Shown piece after piece: positions 61,640-64,000 of a stretch of 64,000 bases of DNA. The stretch spans positions 186,001-250,000 of the forward strand of contig DATCYF010000018.1 of the NCBI GenBank assembly GCA_036570425.1, read 5' to 3'. Each line of letters begins with the position of its first letter. Position 1 is the stretch's first letter. Source of the DNA: Rhizorhapis sp036570425. Lineage in GTDB: Bacteria; Pseudomonadota; Alphaproteobacteria; Sphingomonadales; Sphingomonadaceae. The notes beneath the pieces were generated by a model. It had not been told where the DNA came from. It worked only from the letters and a program-made list of their open reading frames with translations, and searched no databases. Position numbers and translations under genes: made by a program.

Positions 61640-62545
61640 ATGGCCAGTGGAACCAATGTCCCAGCGACAATTCCCGCGCTTGGCGGTGATGCAAGCCTGA
61701 ACCGCTATCTGGCGGAGATTCGGAAATTTCCGATACTAACGCCAGAGCAGGAATATATGCTCGCAAAGCGTTATGCCGAACATGAAGACCCGGAAGCTGC
61801 CGCGCAGCTCGTTACGTCGCACCTGCGTCTCGTGGCCAAGATCGCCATGGGCTATCGCGGTTACGGCCTGCCGGTCAGCGAACTGATCTCCGAAGGCAAT
61901 ATCGGCCTGATGCAGGGTGTGAAGAAGTTCGAGCCCGATCGCGGCTTCCGCCTCGCGACTTACGCAATGTGGTGGATTCGTGCCTCTATTCAGGAATTCA
62001 TCCTGCGGAGCTGGAGCCTTGTAAAAATGGGCACCACGGCCGCGCAGAAGAAGCTGTTCTTCAACCTGCGCCGGATGAAGAACAATCTCGAAGCGTTCGA
62101 GGATGGCGATCTGCGTCCCGAAGACGTCCAGAAAATCGCTACTGATCTCGGCGTATCGGAGCATGATGTCGTCAGCATGAATCGCCGCATGGCGATGGGT
62201 GGCGACACTTCGCTCAACGTCCCGATGCGGGAGGATGGCGAGGGGCAGTGGCAGGATTGGCTATCCGATGAAGGCCCGCTGCAGGACGAACGGGTCGCCG
62301 ACGCCCAGGAGGCCGGGGTGCGCCACGGCATGCTGGTGGAGGCCATGGCCGACCTTAACGAACGCGAAAAGCATATTCTGGCCGAACGCCGCCTGGCGGA
62401 AGATCCCAAAACCCTGGAAGAATTGAGCCAGGTCTATGGCGTCAGCCGCGAACGCGTGCGCCAGATCGAGGTTCGCGCTTTCGAAAAGCTGCAACGTGCA
62501 ATGATGCGGCTCGCTGGCGACAAGAAGCTGCTTCCGGCAATGTAA
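61640..62545 (+). CDS. rpoH: Heat-shock sigma factor RpoH
   Basis: 301 residues. Region 2 (LVTSHLRLVAKIAMGYRGYGLP, YAMWWIRASIQEFILRSW) and region 4 (LEELSQVYGVSRERVRQIEVRAFEKL) flank the RpoH box QKKLFFNLRRMKNN, which separates it from RpoD. Directs heat-shock gene transcription. The 66-bp leader has a GATAAT box and a 5-bp GTGCC/GGCAC pairing but no thermometer fold I can defend. Confidence 0.96.
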   Translation: MASGTNVPATIPALGGDASLNRYLAEIRKFPILTPEQEYMLAKRYAEHEDPEAAAQLVTSHLRLVAKIAMGYRGYGLPVSELISEGNIGLMQGVKKFEPDRGFRLATYAMWWIRASIQEFILRSWSLVKMGTTAAQKKLFFNLRRMKNNLEAFEDGDLRPEDVQKIATDLGVSEHDVVSMNRRMAMGGDTSLNVPMREDGEGQWQDWLSDEGPLQDERVADAQEAGVRHGMLVEAMADLNEREKHILAERRLAEDPKTLEELSQVYGVSRERVRQIEVRAFEKLQRAMMRLAGDKKLLPAM

Positions 62546-62552
62546 ATCCAAC

Positions 62553-62578
62553 AAGCCCCTCCCGTTGCGGAGGGGCTT
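62553..62578 (+). terminator. Intrinsic terminator after rpoH
   Basis: A perfect 10-bp stem AAGCCCCTCC/GGAGGGGCTT with a 6-base loop and TTTC end, 7 bp after the rpoH stop. Confidence 0.9.
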
Positions 62579-62625
62579 TCATTTGGCAGGATGACGCGCA
62601 GGAAACTCCGCGCTAATCATCACGC

Positions 62626-63315
62626 ATGGCAAACAAACACCGTTCACGCACGCGCCGCGTTTTCCTGTTCACCGGCAAAATCCTTCTCTATTTCATTCTC
62701 TTCTCAGTGCTTTGGGTGCTGCTGTACCGCTTCCTGCCGCCGCCAGTCACGGCGACCATGATCCTGGACGGAAACGGCATAACCAAGGATTGGGTATCGC
62801 TGGACCAAATCGATCCTGACATGCCCCGCGCCGCCATTGGAGCGGAGGACAGTCGATTTTGCAGTCATCACGGGTTCGATGCAGACGCCATTGAAAACGC
62901 CTTCATCCGCAATATGCGCGGCGGGAAGATTCGCGGCGGATCAACGATCAGCCAGCAAACAGCCAAAAACGCCTTTTTGTGGCAGAATGGAGGGTTCTTC
63001 CGCAAAGGCCTGGAGGCATGGTTCACGATCCTTATCGAGAACCTCTGGGGCAAGAAGCGCATCATGGAGGTGTATCTGAACGTCGCGGAAACCGGCATTG
63101 GCACTTACGGCGTGGAAGCAGGCGCCATCCGCTACTTCAATCATGGGGCCTCTCACCTCACCCGCACAGAGGCGGCCCGGATCGCCGCTGTCCTTCCCCT
63201 TCCCAAGAAGCGGGCTGCAATCGCCCCCAGCGGATTCACCAGGCGTTATGGCAACAGCATCGCCCGCCGCATCGGCGTCGTGCAACGCGACGGATTGGAT
63301 GCCTGCTTGAAGTGA
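62626..63315 (+). CDS. mtgA: Monofunctional peptidoglycan transglycosylase
   Basis: 229 residues. One N-terminal transmembrane helix (about 17-38), then the GT51 domain: catalytic Glu in IGAEDSRFCSHHGFD, RGGSTISQQTAKNAFLW, and KKRIMEVYLNVAETG. Polymerises lipid II glycan strands without transpeptidation. Confidence 0.95.
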   Translation: MANKHRSRTRRVFLFTGKILLYFILFSVLWVLLYRFLPPPVTATMILDGNGITKDWVSLDQIDPDMPRAAIGAEDSRFCSHHGFDADAIENAFIRNMRGGKIRGGSTISQQTAKNAFLWQNGGFFRKGLEAWFTILIENLWGKKRIMEVYLNVAETGIGTYGVEAGAIRYFNHGASHLTRTEAARIAAVLPLPKKRAAIAPSGFTRRYGNSIARRIGVVQRDGLDACLK

Positions 63316-63330
63316 GATGCGCATAAGAAA

Positions 63331-63356
63331 TGGCCCGCCTCGATTGAAGCGGGCCA
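63331..63356. terminator. Terminator between convergent mtgA and clpX
   Basis: 8-bp stem TGGCCCGC/GCGGGCCA with a 10-base loop. No long T-run, but its position between convergent stops supports a shared terminator. Confidence 0.6.
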
Positions 63357-63380
63357 CTAAACCGGTTCAAATTATGTCGG

Positions 63381-64000
63381 TCAGGCAGCGTCGCCGGTCT
63401 TGCGCCGTTCGCTGAATACCCGCACGGGTTCCTTCCGGCCCTCAACGACATCCTTGTCGATCACGACCTCACCCACGCTCCGCATGGACGGAAGGTCAAA
63501 CATGGTATCCAGCAGGATAGCCTCCAGAATGGAGCGAAGACCGCGTGCGCCAGTCTTGCGCTCAATCGCGCGCTTGGCGATCGAGACTAGAGCATCGTCA
63601 GTGAAGGTCAGTTCCACATCCTCCATGTCGAACAGTTTTCTATACTGTTTGACAAGGGCGTTCTTCGGCTCGGCGAGGATCTTGACCAGCGCCTCATTGT
63701 CGAGATCCTCCAGCGTAGCGATGACAGGAAGGCGGCCGACGAATTCGGGGATTAGCCCGAATTTCAGCAAATCCTCCGGCTCGCACTGGCGCAGAAGCTC
63801 CCCTGTGCGGCGTTCCTCGGGCGCTGCGACATGGGCGCCAAAGCCGATGGATTTCGCCTCCAGCCTGTCGCCAATGATCTTTTCCAGACCTGCGAACGCG
63901 CCGCCGCAGATGAAGAGGATGTTCGTCGTATCCACTTGCAGGAATTCCTGCTGCGGATGCTTGCGGCCGCCCTGTGGCGGAACGCTGGCGGTGGTGCCTT
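63381..64000 (-). CDS. clpX: ATP-dependent Clp protease ATP-binding subunit ClpX (5' part beyond window)
   Basis: About 206 C-terminal residues. The visible start PPQGGRKHPQQEFLQVDT is the ClpX loop after Walker B; then ILFICGGAFAGLEKII, FGLIPEFVGRLPVI and the sensor-2 region RKTGARGLRSILEAI follow. ClpX unfolds substrates for ClpP. N-terminal zinc domain and Walker A lie outside the window. Confidence 0.96.
   Translation of the reverse strand, partial: GTTASVPPQGGRKHPQQEFLQVDTTNILFICGGAFAGLEKIIGDRLEAKSIGFGAHVAAPEERRTGELLRQCEPEDLLKFGLIPEFVGRLPVIATLEDLDNEALVKILAEPKNALVKQYRKLFDMEDVELTFTDDALVSIAKRAIERKTGARGLRSILEAILLDTMFDLPSMRSVGEVVIDKDVVEGRKEPVRVFSERRKTGDAA

Noticed and set aside
1..64000. CRISPR arrays, insertion sequences, prophage or integrated islands
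   Set aside because: No spaced direct repeats, transposase, integrase or attachment-like repeats were seen; gene content and codon use look uniformly chromosomal.

Overview
The window is chromosomal DNA from an alphaproteobacterium, most likely a sphingomonad (Sphingobium/Sphingomonas/Novosphingobium type). The evidence is a complete exosortase-A (XrtA) exopolysaccharide locus, an EcfG-PhyR-NepR general stress locus with a PhyP-like partner, ChpT, EcfG-type promoter boxes, high GC content, and frequent GTG and TTG starts. No tRNA, rRNA, insertion sequence, phage gene or CRISPR array was seen. Most genes lie in tightly coupled operons with ATGA, TGATG or GTGA overlaps.

Left part (1-3.9 kb): gcvT, cut by the edge, lies behind a tandem glycine riboswitch. 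It is followed by a dGTPase and a TPR/SPOR envelope protein. From 4 to 22.4 kb lies the XrtA locus. One minus-strand operon runs from 16567 to 3984: export lipoprotein, chain-length protein, tyrosine autokinase, outer-membrane protein, ATPase, polysaccharide deacetylase, FemAB protein, glycosyltransferase, exosortase A with a fused EpsI domain, and amidotransferase. A second block has a PLP-dependent decarboxylase and an AMP-forming acyl ligase on the minus strand. Divergent from these, on the plus strand, are a GNAT/FemAB-like protein, an acyl carrier protein and two alpha/beta hydrolase-like proteins. The second block looks like a small carrier-protein pathway of unknown product. One hydrolase carries Cys at the nucleophile position and the other has no recognisable nucleophile.

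Middle (22.6-37 kb): trxB, an Anbu-type proteasome-like protease, a diacylglycerol/sphingosine kinase-like protein, a DUF2141 protein, lptF-lptG, a fatty acid hydroxylase/sterol desaturase family protein, and a large N-acyltransferase-like protein that may belong to sphingolipid synthesis. Then follow exonuclease III, an A-type Fe-S carrier, an M23 peptidase, a DUF455 ferritin-like protein, bacterioferritin comigratory protein and glnE.

37.2-41.4 kb is the general stress response locus: an orphan NepR paralogue, ecfG, an unlisted 43-residue membrane protein behind a perfect EcfG promoter (GGAAC-N16-CGTT), phyR, nepR, and a membrane histidine-kinase-like protein whose ATPase domain is degenerate, as expected for a PhyP-type phosphatase. 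Right of it are tgt, an RpfF-like DSF synthase convergent with a GGDEF-EAL protein (a possible DSF/c-di-GMP pair), queA, a cyclophilin, coaD, a polyprenyl synthase, xseB, an MliC-like lipoprotein, bdhA, a thioredoxin-like ferredoxin, a J-domain protein, RNase P RNA, an amidase and an EamA permease.

54-60 kb is a chemosensory operon in the order chpT, cheA, cheW, cheY, cheB, cheR, with no receptor or flagellar gene beside it. The window ends with a JAMM protease, an RluA-family pseudouridine synthase, rpoH, mtgA and the 3' part of clpX.
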